From Aquificota bacterium (GTDB taxonomy: Bacteria > Aquificota > Aquificia > Aquificales > Hydrogenothermaceae), in assembly GCA_013153635.1 (NCBI GenBank), contig JAADDZ010000025.1:1-15735 (forward strand): a DNA stretch of 15,735 nucleotides. The letters run 5' to 3'. Made by a program: the position numbers and the translations under genes. Below are positions 6,906-13,880 of this stretch, one piece after another. Position 1 is the stretch's first letter; each line of letters starts with the position of its first letter. Under the pieces are notes generated by a model. The model did not search any database, was not told the origin of the DNA, and worked only from the letters and a program-made list of their open reading frames with translations.

Positions 6906-7238
6906 TTATTGGGCAAATTTTATTTTGACGACTTTTTCTGTTACGTCTCCTGTGTTGTCTTTCCATACGATTTTAAGTGGAGCTTCTTTGTCCACTTTTA
7001 TGTTGAATGCTATAAATGGGTTTGCGCTAAGTCCTGATGTTGTTTTCATATATGTTACTTTTTCTCCTGCGTAGTAGACTTCTACATCTGTTATGTAGTG
7101 GGCTGGAATTACTTTTCCTGTTTTTTTGTCTTTTCTCATTCCTGTTTCCATAGGGTGCATGATTACTGTTGCTACTGTAACTATGTCTCCTTTTTTGTAT
7201 CTTCTTGGTTTAATTTTCACTAAAGCTTTTCTTGGCAT
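6906..7238 (-). CDS. soxZ: SoxZ, scaffold partner of SoxY
   Basis: This 110-aa immunoglobulin-like protein has no signal peptide, as usual for SoxZ, which is exported as a complex with the Tat substrate SoxY. Diagnostic parts are the start with KIKPRRYKKGDIVTVATVI, the HPMETGMRKD segment near residue 28, and the YYAGEKV and SANPFIAF strands. SoxYZ carries the sulfur intermediates between SoxXA and SoxB in the periplasm. It is 28 bases after soxY with a strong AGGAGG site. The identification is firm. Confidence 0.96.
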   Translation of the reverse strand: MPRKALVKIKPRRYKKGDIVTVATVIMHPMETGMRKDKKTGKVIPAHYITDVEVYYAGEKVTYMKTTSGLSANPFIAFNIKVDKEAPLKIVWKDNTGDVTEKVVKIKFAQ

Positions 7239-7266
7239 CTTTAATTCCTCCTTTTGTTAAGTTTTT

Positions 7267-7710
7267 TTAACCACAACCGCCTATTGTTACTTTTACTTTT
7301 TGTGATGCTTCTAAGAAAGAACCATCATTTAGTTCAGCTAAGGCATGAACTACTGTGGTTTTTGCTAGTTTTATTCGGGTACTGATAAAGGCTCTTCCGT
7401 TTTGAGGTGTGAAGTAAATGGAGAACACATAAGGATTTGGGTTGTCTTTGGCAAATACGTGAATCGCTTTTACCTGTTCTACGGGAAGGTTTACTAGTAC
7501 TTTGATTGGTACTACTGCTCCGTTTTCAGCTATTTCTGGAGCTTTTAGCTGAACTTTGTCTGATGGTGTAGGTGTTTTCCCTCCAGTGATTTTCATGAGG
7601 GCTTGCTGGAACTTGTCTGGATTTGCGTGTGCCTTTTTTGAAAAGGTGGGAGAGACCGCTACTACTGATACTGCTATGGACATGGTTTTTAAGAAATTTC
7701 TTCTATCCAT
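7267..7710 (-). CDS. soxY: SoxY, sulfur-carrier protein of the Sox system
   Basis: This 147-aa protein has a Tat signal (DRRNFLK at 2-8, followed by a hydrophobic stretch) and ends in IGGCG, the swinging-arm C-terminus whose Cys146 carries covalently bound thiosulfate-derived sulfur. The middle has the SoxY Ig-like fold with VPIKVLVNLP and FTPQNGRAFISTRI strands. It pairs with SoxZ, the next gene. A ribosome binding site AGGAGG lies in the 12-base gap after the thioredoxin-like gene. The identification is firm. Confidence 0.97.
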   Translation of the reverse strand: MDRRNFLKTMSIAVSVVAVSPTFSKKAHANPDKFQQALMKITGGKTPTPSDKVQLKAPEIAENGAVVPIKVLVNLPVEQVKAIHVFAKDNPNPYVFSIYFTPQNGRAFISTRIKLAKTTVVHALAELNDGSFLEASQKVKVTIGGCG

Positions 7711-7722
7711 TTTTAACCTCCT

Positions 7723-8157
7723 TTATTTCATAAAATATTCTGTCATTGGTATTTTTTTGTATGAGCCTGTTGAAAAGTATTCTAGTATCTTTAGGAAATC
7801 TTTTTTTTCCCAAGCTCCGAAGATACTTTTTATTAGTTCTCCATTTTTGTCTATGAAGTAGAACATTGGAGTTCCTATAAACCCGTATTGGACTTTTATA
7901 AAGTGTCCGTCGTCTGTACATTTTCTAATTTTTACAGGAATAAAGTGTTTGGTAATTATTTCTTGGATTTTTTTGTCTGTAAATACTTTTTTTTCCATAT
8001 CTTTGCAGTAGTGACATTTTGGAGAATAGAGATATACGAATATTATTTTGTTTTCTTTTTCTGCTCTTTTAAAAGCGGTATCTAGGTCTGTTTCCCAAGA
8101 TATGTTTGCTTTTGTATTTCCTATAAAAAGTAGAATTACTAAAAATGCTCTAACCAT
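7723..8157 (-). CDS. Periplasmic thioredoxin-fold protein (SoxW-like)
   Basis: This 144-aa protein has a short N-terminal signal peptide (residues 4-17) and a thioredoxin fold: FVYLYSPKCHYCKDM with the redox pair Cys48-His-Tyr-Cys51, and a GTP segment with cis-Pro97. A third cysteine, Cys80, occurs in VKIRKC. It lies between soxX and soxY, the position where SoxW/SoxV-type reductants are found in other sox operons. The likely job is keeping the SoxY cysteine, or the extra cysteines of SoxX and SoxB, in the reduced form. No SoxV/CcdA-like electron donor is visible in this window. The ribosome binding site is weak (AGAAGAAAG), and the stop of soxX is only 7 bases upstream, which suggests coupling. 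Confidence 0.8.
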   Translation of the reverse strand: MVRAFLVILLFIGNTKANISWETDLDTAFKRAEKENKIIFVYLYSPKCHYCKDMEKKVFTDKKIQEIITKHFIPVKIRKCTDDGHFIKVQYGFIGTPMFYFIDKNGELIKSIFGAWEKKDFLKILEYFSTGSYKKIPMTEYFMK

Positions 8158-8164
8158 CTTTCTT

Positions 8165-8689
8165 CTATTTTAGAGTCATTAGATATGCTGTTATTGCACA
8201 GACTTGGTCGTAGGTTAATGCTCCTGTGGTTAGGTTGACTGTCATTGTATTGAAGTAGGGGTTGTCTTTGAACTCTGGAGGTATTTGGACTCTAAAGTCT
8301 GCTACTCTCTGGAACAGCCATTGTATATCCTTTTTTTGTCCTCCTATGTATTCTGCTTTGAACAGGGTGTTCATGTACCCAGTAAGGTCAGGACCTACAT
8401 CTCCACAACCAGTTGCATTTGGCGCACAGTGACAAGCTACACAGTTCGCTATTTTTGTGCTTAGGTATAACTTTCTTCCTTCTTCTGCTTTTTTCTGGAC
8501 AAATTTAGGGTCTGTTAGTTTGCAGTTGTCAGGTATGGCATAGATTGTTGGTCCAGGGGGAATATCTTTTAATAGAGCTTGTCTTCCGTCTGGAGATTCT
8601 ATCCCGGGACAGTTTTGGGCATCTGCATATAGAACTGTTATCGAGGTAACTGCAAGGAGTGAAATCCCAATTTTTTTCAAAAATTTCAT
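8165..8689 (-). CDS. soxX: SoxX, monoheme c-type subunit of SoxAX
   Basis: This 174-aa protein has a Sec signal peptide (residues 1-24, likely cleavage after ADA) and one heme c motif, CVACH (83-87). The downstream DVGPDLTGY and Met149 (NTMTVN) correspond to the heme environment and the axial Met. It forms SoxAX with the soxA product. It has five more cysteines (27, 56, 88, 95, 164), of which Cys88 and Cys95 sit in a CHCAPNATGCG insertion right after the heme motif, unlike most SoxX. It is the first gene of the operon, with GGAGGATTAGA before the ATG and a probable sigma-54 promoter about 40 bases upstream. The identification is firm. Confidence 0.95.
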   Translation of the reverse strand: MKFLKKIGISLLAVTSITVLYADAQNCPGIESPDGRQALLKDIPPGPTIYAIPDNCKLTDPKFVQKKAEEGRKLYLSTKIANCVACHCAPNATGCGDVGPDLTGYMNTLFKAEYIGGQKKDIQWLFQRVADFRVQIPPEFKDNPYFNTMTVNLTTGALTYDQVCAITAYLMTLK

Positions 8690-8725
8690 TCTAATCCTCC
8701 TTTTATGGTTTTGCTGTTTTAATAT

Positions 8726-8741
8726 ATCAATTTTTGTGCCA
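8726..8741 (-). promoter_or_regulatory. Candidate sigma-54 -24/-12 promoter of the sox operon
   Basis: On the minus strand the element reads TGGCAC, five A, then TTGAT, against the consensus TGGCACN5TTGCW. It matches the -24 half completely and has the exact spacing; the -12 half has A instead of C. The start site would be near 8715, leaving a leader of about 26 bases that contains the GGAGG site. The same region holds TATATT, a possible sigma-70 -10 box, but no matching -35 box is seen. Confidence 0.55.
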
Positions 8742-8793
8742 AAGGGCTGGTCTTTTATTTTAGGGGTCTTTAGGGTTGTGGCCTATTATCTGG

Positions 8794-8809
8794 TGTTCCA
8801 TTTGGAACA
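8794..8809. promoter_or_regulatory. Perfect 7+7 palindrome, likely activator site 1
   Basis: TGTTCCA, a 2-base centre, then TGGAACA form an inverted repeat centred at 8801.5. This is about 86 bases upstream of the predicted sox start site, the usual distance for an NtrC-family enhancer site. No T-run follows, so it is not a terminator of the upstream gene. It may bind a dimeric regulator. Confidence 0.55.
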
Positions 8810-8825
8810 GTTGTTTTGATTTTGG

Positions 8826-8841
8826 TGTGCTAAATGGAACA
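8826..8841. promoter_or_regulatory. Degenerate copy of the palindrome, likely activator site 2
   Basis: TGTGCTA, AA, then TGGAACA. The right arm is identical to that of the first site and the left arm differs at two positions. Its centre at 8833.5 is 32 bp from the first, close to three helix turns, so both sites face the same side of DNA. It ends 2 bases from the stop codon of the PilM/PilN-like gene. Confidence 0.45.
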
Positions 8842-8842
8842 T

Positions 8843-10144
8843 TTAGATTTGTTGGTATATGGCTATATTTATTACTGCTTCTAGATTTGGGTAGTTGTAT
8901 CTAGATTTGTTTATAACTTTGTATCTGTGTGATGTGTTTTTTAAAAGCTGTTCTAAGGTCTTTCTAAAGTTTTCCATTTTGGAATAGGTATCAAAATGTT
9001 TTTTTGTTTTTATGCTTATGATGATACTGTTGTGAGGTATGTCTTTTTTTATGTGCAAGATGTCTATATCTAGGAAGTAAAACAGCTCTTTTAGATTGTT
9101 TGTTATTGTGCTTAGATAGGTTTTTTGAGATTTTATTAGATATTTGATGTAGTTCTCATAGTAGGTGATATTTTTTATGTTTGTTTTTGCTAGTATTTTG
9201 TTCTGCTCTTTTATAAATTTTGTGTTTAGGTTTTGGAGTATCGATAGTTTTTGTTCTATTTGGGATAGTTTGTCAATAAAAAAATATCCAGTGAGAAGTA
9301 TCAGTATCAGTAAAGTGATATTTAGGTAAGATATTACCGTATTAAAGGCTTTCTTTTGTTTTTCTTTCTCTGGAAGGAAGTTGTAATGGTCTGATGTGAA
9401 TACAGCTCCTATAGGGATTAGATGTTCATGAAAGTTTTCTTCTTCGATGTTGTGTGCTATGTATCTATGGTGGATTGTTGCTACAGGGGTGTTTGAGAAA
9501 CTGTATATAAGTTTGCTAAGTTCTATAGAAGAGAAAATCTCTCCACTTACTAGTATAAGGTCTATTTTTGGGACTTTTTCTTGGAGTATGTAGTGGTAGG
9601 TTAGGTTTATATTTTCGTAAAAGAAGTTGGTTGGGTCTTTCTTTTCTGTATTTGGTATCTTTATTGTCCTAGAGTATATAAGTATTTTGTCTTTTGATAT
9701 GTTGAGTATAAGTTTTTCATTGTCAGCAAAACAGTGATATATGTATTCTTTAGTGTTAATCTGGTTTGTTATGTTGTGAATAGCTATTTGAGATAAGGTG
9801 AGAATCTTTATGTTGTGGTATCTTATGTCTGGTTTTGTTATGTAAATGTAGTGTAATGTTTTATTTTCTTGTTTTGATTCTTTGTCTTCTAAAAATTTTA
9901 TAACTACATCTTTGTCGGTTATGGATAGTTTTTGTTTTATAAGGAGTTCTTTTGTTTTTGTATCTTTTATCTGTGGTAGATATAAGGTTTTGATTTCAAA
10001 CTCTAAATCTGTATAGGAAAATATAAGCTCTCTTTTTGATATGGTGGTGTCTGTTTTTTTTATGTATAGTTTGTGTCTATATTTTTTTCCTTTTATACAT
10101 ATGAGAGATTCGTCAAGTTTTCTTTCACAAGATAGTATTTTCAT
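8843..10144 (-). CDS. PilM/PilN-like (GspL/MshI-type) inner-membrane pilus-assembly protein
   Basis: This 433-aa protein has a large N-terminal cytoplasmic part (about 1-265), a single membrane helix at about 270-290, then a coiled coil and a small periplasmic alpha/beta part. YNFLPEKEKQKK just before the helix resembles the N(L/F)LP motif of PilN, and the whole plan is that of GspL or a PilM-PilN fusion that anchors a pilus or secretion ATPase. The identification rests on topology and context, since it follows a pilin-like gene by 4 bases. Sequence conservation is low. It is extremely poor in glycine (4 of 433) and has no tryptophan, and the coding strand is A- and C-rich with little G, unlike neighbours. 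There is no ribosome binding site; translation probably re-initiates from the pilin stop. Confidence 0.5.
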   Translation of the reverse strand: MKILSCERKLDESLICIKGKKYRHKLYIKKTDTTISKRELIFSYTDLEFEIKTLYLPQIKDTKTKELLIKQKLSITDKDVVIKFLEDKESKQENKTLHYIYITKPDIRYHNIKILTLSQIAIHNITNQINTKEYIYHCFADNEKLILNISKDKILIYSRTIKIPNTEKKDPTNFFYENINLTYHYILQEKVPKIDLILVSGEIFSSIELSKLIYSFSNTPVATIHHRYIAHNIEEENFHEHLIPIGAVFTSDHYNFLPEKEKQKKAFNTVISYLNITLLILILLTGYFFIDKLSQIEQKLSILQNLNTKFIKEQNKILAKTNIKNITYYENYIKYLIKSQKTYLSTITNNLKELFYFLDIDILHIKKDIPHNSIIISIKTKKHFDTYSKMENFRKTLEQLLKNTSHRYKVINKSRYNYPNLEAVINIAIYQQI

Positions 10145-10148
10145 AGTT

Positions 10149-10754
10149 TTAAGGCAGTAGATATAGTCTTACTTCGTCTGAATTCCCATCTAGTATCCAG
10201 CAGTCAGTATTTGGACTATAGGGGTCTGTAGTTTTAAATACTATATCTCCTGTTGTTGCTTCTCCATCGTCTATCATCTGGTCTAATGCACAGATATATT
10301 TTATTGGTACTGAAACTGGAGGGTATGGAGGGTTTTCGTTTCCTAAAAAGTATAGCCATGTAGCTGTTTTTCCTCTATTTGTTTCGTGTATAAGGTGCAA
10401 CGGAAACCCAAAGACAGTTTTTCTGTCTGAAGCCTTTAAAAAACCATGTACATTTATAAGCAGATGCCAAAAAGCTAGATATTCTGTAGTTGTGTCTATC
10501 ACACCATTTTTTGTGGCACTACAGTCTGTAGATATATCTGTTGGCGTGGGAGTTGTACAGCCGTCACCGGGATAAAATCCGTACCTATCATAAAAAGCGT
10601 TTACAGCGGCGATAACTTTGTTATATTGGGTTGCGAGATGTTTTACTTTTGCATTCTCTATAAGGTTCTTTCCTTTAAATATCATTCCTAATATCAGTCC
10701 TATTATAATAAGGACTATAGCAAGTTCAATAAGAGTAAATCCTTTGTTTTTCAT
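10149..10754 (-). CDS. Type IV pilin-like protein with prepilin leader
   Basis: This 201-aa protein starts MKNKG followed by FTLIE, the class III prepilin peptidase site with cleavage after Gly5, N-methyl-Phe6 and Glu10 (the +5 residue), then a hydrophobic helix (6-27). Later parts typical of this pilin subgroup are YGFYPGDG (58-65) and the ALDQMIDDG segment near residue 156. Four cysteines (66, 78, 155, 185) could form two disulfides. It may be a major or minor subunit of a thin pilus or a pseudopilin. A PilM/PilN-like gene follows directly. The ribosome binding site is AGGTG. No promoter is obvious in the 70-base gap after the glycosyltransferase. Confidence 0.9.
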   Translation of the reverse strand: MKNKGFTLIELAIVLIIIGLILGMIFKGKNLIENAKVKHLATQYNKVIAAVNAFYDRYGFYPGDGCTTPTPTDISTDCSATKNGVIDTTTEYLAFWHLLINVHGFLKASDRKTVFGFPLHLIHETNRGKTATWLYFLGNENPPYPPVSVPIKYICALDQMIDDGEATTGDIVFKTTDPYSPNTDCWILDGNSDEVRLYLLP

Positions 10755-10824
10755 GCTTACACCTATTTGGTATATTTGTTTATATTTTTTTTCGGAAGTT
10801 GTGAGAGGAAGTGAAATTTTTTAT

Positions 10825-12444
10825 TTACGGTCGGTAGATTAAAAATCTCTTCTCAAATCCTGACATATCTCCGTGATAAGCTTTGATTACATACTTTATA
10901 AGGATAAGAAATCTAGATTCACTGCTTTTTTTATAGAGGTAGCCTTTCCATATGACAGGGGCATTTTCTAACTTTTGTAAGGTCTCCTGTGTAACTAAGG
11001 CTAGTATTGGTTTGGAACGTGTTCTGTATAAGCTTACTATTTTTTCTGTAGTTATATCTCTTAACACTTTCCTTTTTGTATAAAAGGGTAAGTTGTGTAT
11101 AAATCTATTTTCAATCATAAGTGGTATGGTCTTAGGGACGAAGTTTTCTTTTACAGCGGTACCAATCTGGTCATATGGTCTGTATTTTTCTATTATTGGT
11201 AGTACTGAAACTGTGAACGTAAAAGCTATAACTAAGGCTGAAAGGTAGGGAACTAATCTAACATCTTTATATTTGAGAATGTAGAGTATAGGAAATGCCA
11301 TAATGATGTAATAAAAATAGTCTAAGTTAAAGGCATGAATCAAATAGTAATTCCCGTATAAAATCAAAATGGTAGGTACTATATACAATAGATAATAAAA
11401 ATAGGTTTGGTACTTATTTTTTGAGATATAGTGGTACATTGCGTATCCAGTTAATATAGCTAATGCTGGGTGGGCTTGGATAAAGTAGGTAGGGATTTTT
11501 CCTTTTGCTATAGTAAAAATAATAAACATAACTCCTATCCAAGATAGGATAAAGTAATGTTTTTTTATTTTATCTCTAAAGGAAAAATACAAGCTGTAGA
11601 AAAACACTAAAGAATAGGGTAAAAATCCCCATAATATTACATATATGTAGAAAAATAAGTCACTTATCCCTTTTGATTTTTTTGTTAAAGCTCTTTTTAT
11701 AGTCTCTTCCATATATATGTCTAAAAATTGGTTCCCAAATTTTAGGTACATATACACAAACCAGCTAAAGCCAATAACTAAAATGATAGGTATTCCAAGA
11801 TGTACCCTTAAAAATAAGAAATCTTTCCAAAATCTTTTTAAAGAAAGTTGATTTTCTATTAGTAGGTAGAAAATTACTATACCTCCTATAACTATAAGGT
11901 AAGGGTATCCTTTTGTAAGTATAGTTAACGAAAGAGCTAAATATGAAAGATATATGTATATCCATCTCTTGGTTTGGTAACCTACCAAAAAAAAGTACAA
12001 AGTTAAGGTAAAGAAAAAGGTTAGAGGTATCTCTGGAGAGGCATAACGAGAGTTTATAAAGAACTGAACGCTGAACATTACGACGAAGAGAGAATAAAAT
12101 GCTATATGAACATTTTTGTACAGCCTCATAGCTATTAAAAAGGTTAAAATGATAGAACCTATAGCGTACAAAACGATGGGCAGTCTTACAGCAAACTCGT
12201 TTAGACCAAAGATAAGTGAACTAAGGGCTATAGACCAATAAGTAAGGGGCGGTTTATTAAATCTAGGCTCATAGTTGTAATATATCTCTATAAAATTTTT
12301 GTTTTCGAACATTTCTCTGACTGCTTCTGCATAAAAAGCTTCATTTGCAGTCCAGATGTCATTAAGCCATATATTCCAAAAGAATATAAGTACAGACCAA
12401 AATATAAAGAGGGTAAACATATGAAAAGTATGTCTATCAATCAT
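10825..12444 (-). CDS. GT-C family glycosyltransferase (ArnT/PMT-like, GT39/GT83)
   Basis: This 539-aa integral membrane protein has about 10-12 hydrophobic helices and a C-terminal soluble part of about 100 residues. Near the N-terminus, NEAFYAEAVREM (34-45) and FNKPPLTYW (near 62-70) match the first periplasmic loop of ArnT, which transfers sugar from a polyprenyl-phosphate carrier. In ArnT and PMT proteins this motif begins with Asp-Glu; here it is Asn34-Glu35. The probable substrate is a lipid-linked sugar added to lipid A, a glycolipid or a protein. The ATG overlaps the TGA of the upstream gene by 1 nt (TGATG), so they are coupled. The family call is firm; donor and acceptor are unknown. 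Confidence 0.85.
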   Translation of the reverse strand: MIDRHTFHMFTLFIFWSVLIFFWNIWLNDIWTANEAFYAEAVREMFENKNFIEIYYNYEPRFNKPPLTYWSIALSSLIFGLNEFAVRLPIVLYAIGSIILTFLIAMRLYKNVHIAFYSLFVVMFSVQFFINSRYASPEIPLTFFFTLTLYFFLVGYQTKRWIYIYLSYLALSLTILTKGYPYLIVIGGIVIFYLLIENQLSLKRFWKDFLFLRVHLGIPIILVIGFSWFVYMYLKFGNQFLDIYMEETIKRALTKKSKGISDLFFYIYVILWGFLPYSLVFFYSLYFSFRDKIKKHYFILSWIGVMFIIFTIAKGKIPTYFIQAHPALAILTGYAMYHYISKNKYQTYFYYLLYIVPTILILYGNYYLIHAFNLDYFYYIIMAFPILYILKYKDVRLVPYLSALVIAFTFTVSVLPIIEKYRPYDQIGTAVKENFVPKTIPLMIENRFIHNLPFYTKRKVLRDITTEKIVSLYRTRSKPILALVTQETLQKLENAPVIWKGYLYKKSSESRFLILIKYVIKAYHGDMSGFEKRFLIYRP

Positions 12445-13004
12445 CAGTCAATAAATACCCTTATTCCTGCGATTCCATAGACACCTGTATCAAGAACTTG
12501 TTTTATATTATCTTCATTTATACCGCCAAGAGCGTACACCGGGATAGTTACATTCTTTAAAACTCTTTGTAGCTCTTCTATACCTTTTGCCTCTTTTTTA
12601 TCTATGGTTTCAAAGATGGGAGAAAAGAATATGTAATCAGCTCCTTCTTTTTCTGCTTGTATAGCTTCTTCTATGCTATGGCATGATTTTCCTACTATAA
12701 GTTCAGGGAATTTGTGTTTTACAGCTTCTATAGGAATACCGTTTGACGGTAAGTGGACTCCTTCTGCATGAACCATAACTGCTATGTCTACTCTATCGTT
12801 AATAAAAAGAAAGGCATCGTATCCTTTTAGTATTTCTCTCATTAGTAATGCGTATTTATAGATTTCACCAGAAGGTAAATCTTTTTCTCTTAGCTGAAAC
12901 ATTCTTATACCTTTTTGGAGCTGTCTTTTGATTTGTTCCTCAAAAGGTCTTTTGAACTGTTTTCTGTCAGTGATAGCGTAGAATTTTTGGAGTATGTTTT
13001 TCAT
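12444..13004 (-). CDS. ThiE/TenI-like thiamine-phosphate synthase superfamily protein
   Basis: This 186-aa TIM-barrel protein has the ThiE/TenI landmarks: MFQLREKD (Gln37, Arg39, Lys41), FINDR (Asn69, Asp70), EGVHL (His84), GKSCHSIEEA (Ser107, His109), DYIFFSPIFET and ALGGI (158-162). The GQxD motif that binds Mg-pyrophosphate in true ThiE is replaced by PSNG (86-89). This suggests a TenI-like thiazole tautomerase or a diverged enzyme rather than thiamine-phosphate synthase. Its length is slightly short for ThiE (about 205-220). It overlaps the small ORF upstream by 4 nt (ATGA) and the glycosyltransferase downstream by 1 nt. The superfamily call is firm; the reaction is uncertain. Confidence 0.8.
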   Translation of the reverse strand: MKNILQKFYAITDRKQFKRPFEEQIKRQLQKGIRMFQLREKDLPSGEIYKYALLMREILKGYDAFLFINDRVDIAVMVHAEGVHLPSNGIPIEAVKHKFPELIVGKSCHSIEEAIQAEKEGADYIFFSPIFETIDKKEAKGIEELQRVLKNVTIPVYALGGINEDNIKQVLDTGVYGIAGIRVFID

Positions 13005-13102
13005 TCTTCACCTTTATCAAAATAGACGAGTATTCCAAACACAACAATAGCGATAACAACCATACCTATTACAATGATAGGAAACCATTTTGCAGGGTCC
13101 AT
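13001..13102 (-). CDS. 33-aa single-pass membrane peptide (small ORF)
   Basis: An open frame runs from ATG 13102 to TGA at 13001-13003. The peptide has DPAKWF at the start, an uninterrupted hydrophobic stretch of about 20 residues (8-28, rich in Ile, Val and Gly) and DKGEE at the end, so it is a probable one-helix inner-membrane protein with a charged C-terminus. GGAGG lies 5-6 bases before the ATG. An in-frame ATG 12 bases upstream overlaps that GGAGG and is less likely. The stop codon overlaps the ATG of the next gene (ATGA), as in coupled operons. It fills what would otherwise be a 117-base gap between hisF and the ThiE/TenI-like gene. Function is unknown. Confidence 0.7.
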   Translation of the reverse strand: MDPAKWFPIIVIGMVVIAIVVFGILVYFDKGEE

Positions 13103-13121
13103 AGATACCTCCATTTGCTAT

Positions 13122-13880
13122 TTATAATCTTACTATAACTTCTTTATTCTTTAAAAATTTTTTAACTTCTCCTATTGTTAGTTCTTTAAAGTGAAATAGT
13201 GAAGCGGCAAGAGCCGCATCTGCTTTTCCTTTTGTAAAGGCTTCATAGAAATGCTCTTTTTTCCCTGCTCCTCCAGATGCTATCACAGGTATAGAGACAG
13301 ATTCGCTTACAGCTCTTGTAAGAGGTATGTCATATCCGCTTTTTGTTCCATCTTTATCCATAGATGTTAAGAGTATTTCTCCTGCTCCTAAGCTTTCTAC
13401 AGCTTTTGCCCATTGTACCGCATCTATTCCTGTAGGTGTTCTTCCTCCGTGAATGTACACTTCCCATTTTCCTTTTTTTGTTTCTTTAGCATCTATGGCA
13501 ACAACGATGGTTGAAGAGCCGAATCTTTTTGCGGCTTCTTCTATAAGGATAGGCTCTTTAACCGCTGATGTATTTATTGATACTTTGTCTGCACCGCTTT
13601 CTAACAGTTTTCTTATATCTTCTAATGTTCTTATACCTCCTCCTACAGTTAAAGGCATAAATACTGTTTGTGCAGTTTTTTTTACCACATCAAGGATTAT
13701 ATCTCTATCTTCTGCTGATGCGGTTATGTCAAGGAAGACTAATTCATCTGCTCCAGCCTCATCATAAGCTTTTGCGGCTTCTACTGGGTCTCCTGCATCG
13801 ATAAGATTTACAAAGTTTACTCCTTTTACGACTCTACCTTTGTTTACATCTAGACAAGGGATTATTCGTTTTGCTAGCAT
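13122..13880 (-). CDS. hisF: HisF, cyclase subunit of imidazole glycerol phosphate synthase
   Basis: This 252-aa TIM-barrel protein is of the usual length. It makes imidazole glycerol phosphate and AICAR from PRFAR, using ammonia from the HisH subunit, in histidine synthesis. The catalytic Asp11 (IPCLDV) and Asp130 (VVAIDAK) are both present, as are the phosphate-binding parts VGGGIRT (79-85) and IASGGAG. hisH and other his genes are not in the window, so the gene is detached from a his operon. It overlaps the upstream TOPRIM gene by 1 nt (TAATG), and GGAGG lies 9 bases before the start. The identification is firm. Confidence 0.97.
   Translation of the reverse strand: MLAKRIIPCLDVNKGRVVKGVNFVNLIDAGDPVEAAKAYDEAGADELVFLDITASAEDRDIILDVVKKTAQTVFMPLTVGGGIRTLEDIRKLLESGADKVSINTSAVKEPILIEEAAKRFGSSTIVVAIDAKETKKGKWEVYIHGGRTPTGIDAVQWAKAVESLGAGEILLTSMDKDGTKSGYDIPLTRAVSESVSIPVIASGGAGKKEHFYEAFTKGKADAALAASLFHFKELTIGEVKKFLKNKEVIVRL

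Larger units (their letters stand above)
8690..8842. other. Intergenic regulatory region of the sox operon
   Basis: This is the largest gene-free stretch (153 bp). It contains the soxX ribosome binding site, the candidate sigma-54 element and the two palindromic sites described separately. No open frame with a ribosome binding site and no terminator for the upstream PilM/PilN-like gene is visible, so some read-through into sox is possible. AAAGACC occurs twice on the minus strand near 8753-8774, with no clear meaning. Confidence 0.6.

Noticed and set aside
8794-8809. The TGTTCCA/TGGAACA repeat as a terminator of the PilM/PilN-like gene
   Set aside because: No T-run follows on either strand, the stem is AT-containing and a second phased copy exists, so a protein binding site is more likely.
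13005-13121. TPP riboswitch before the ThiE/TenI-like gene
   Set aside because: No conserved THI-element sequences are visible; the space is filled by the small membrane ORF.
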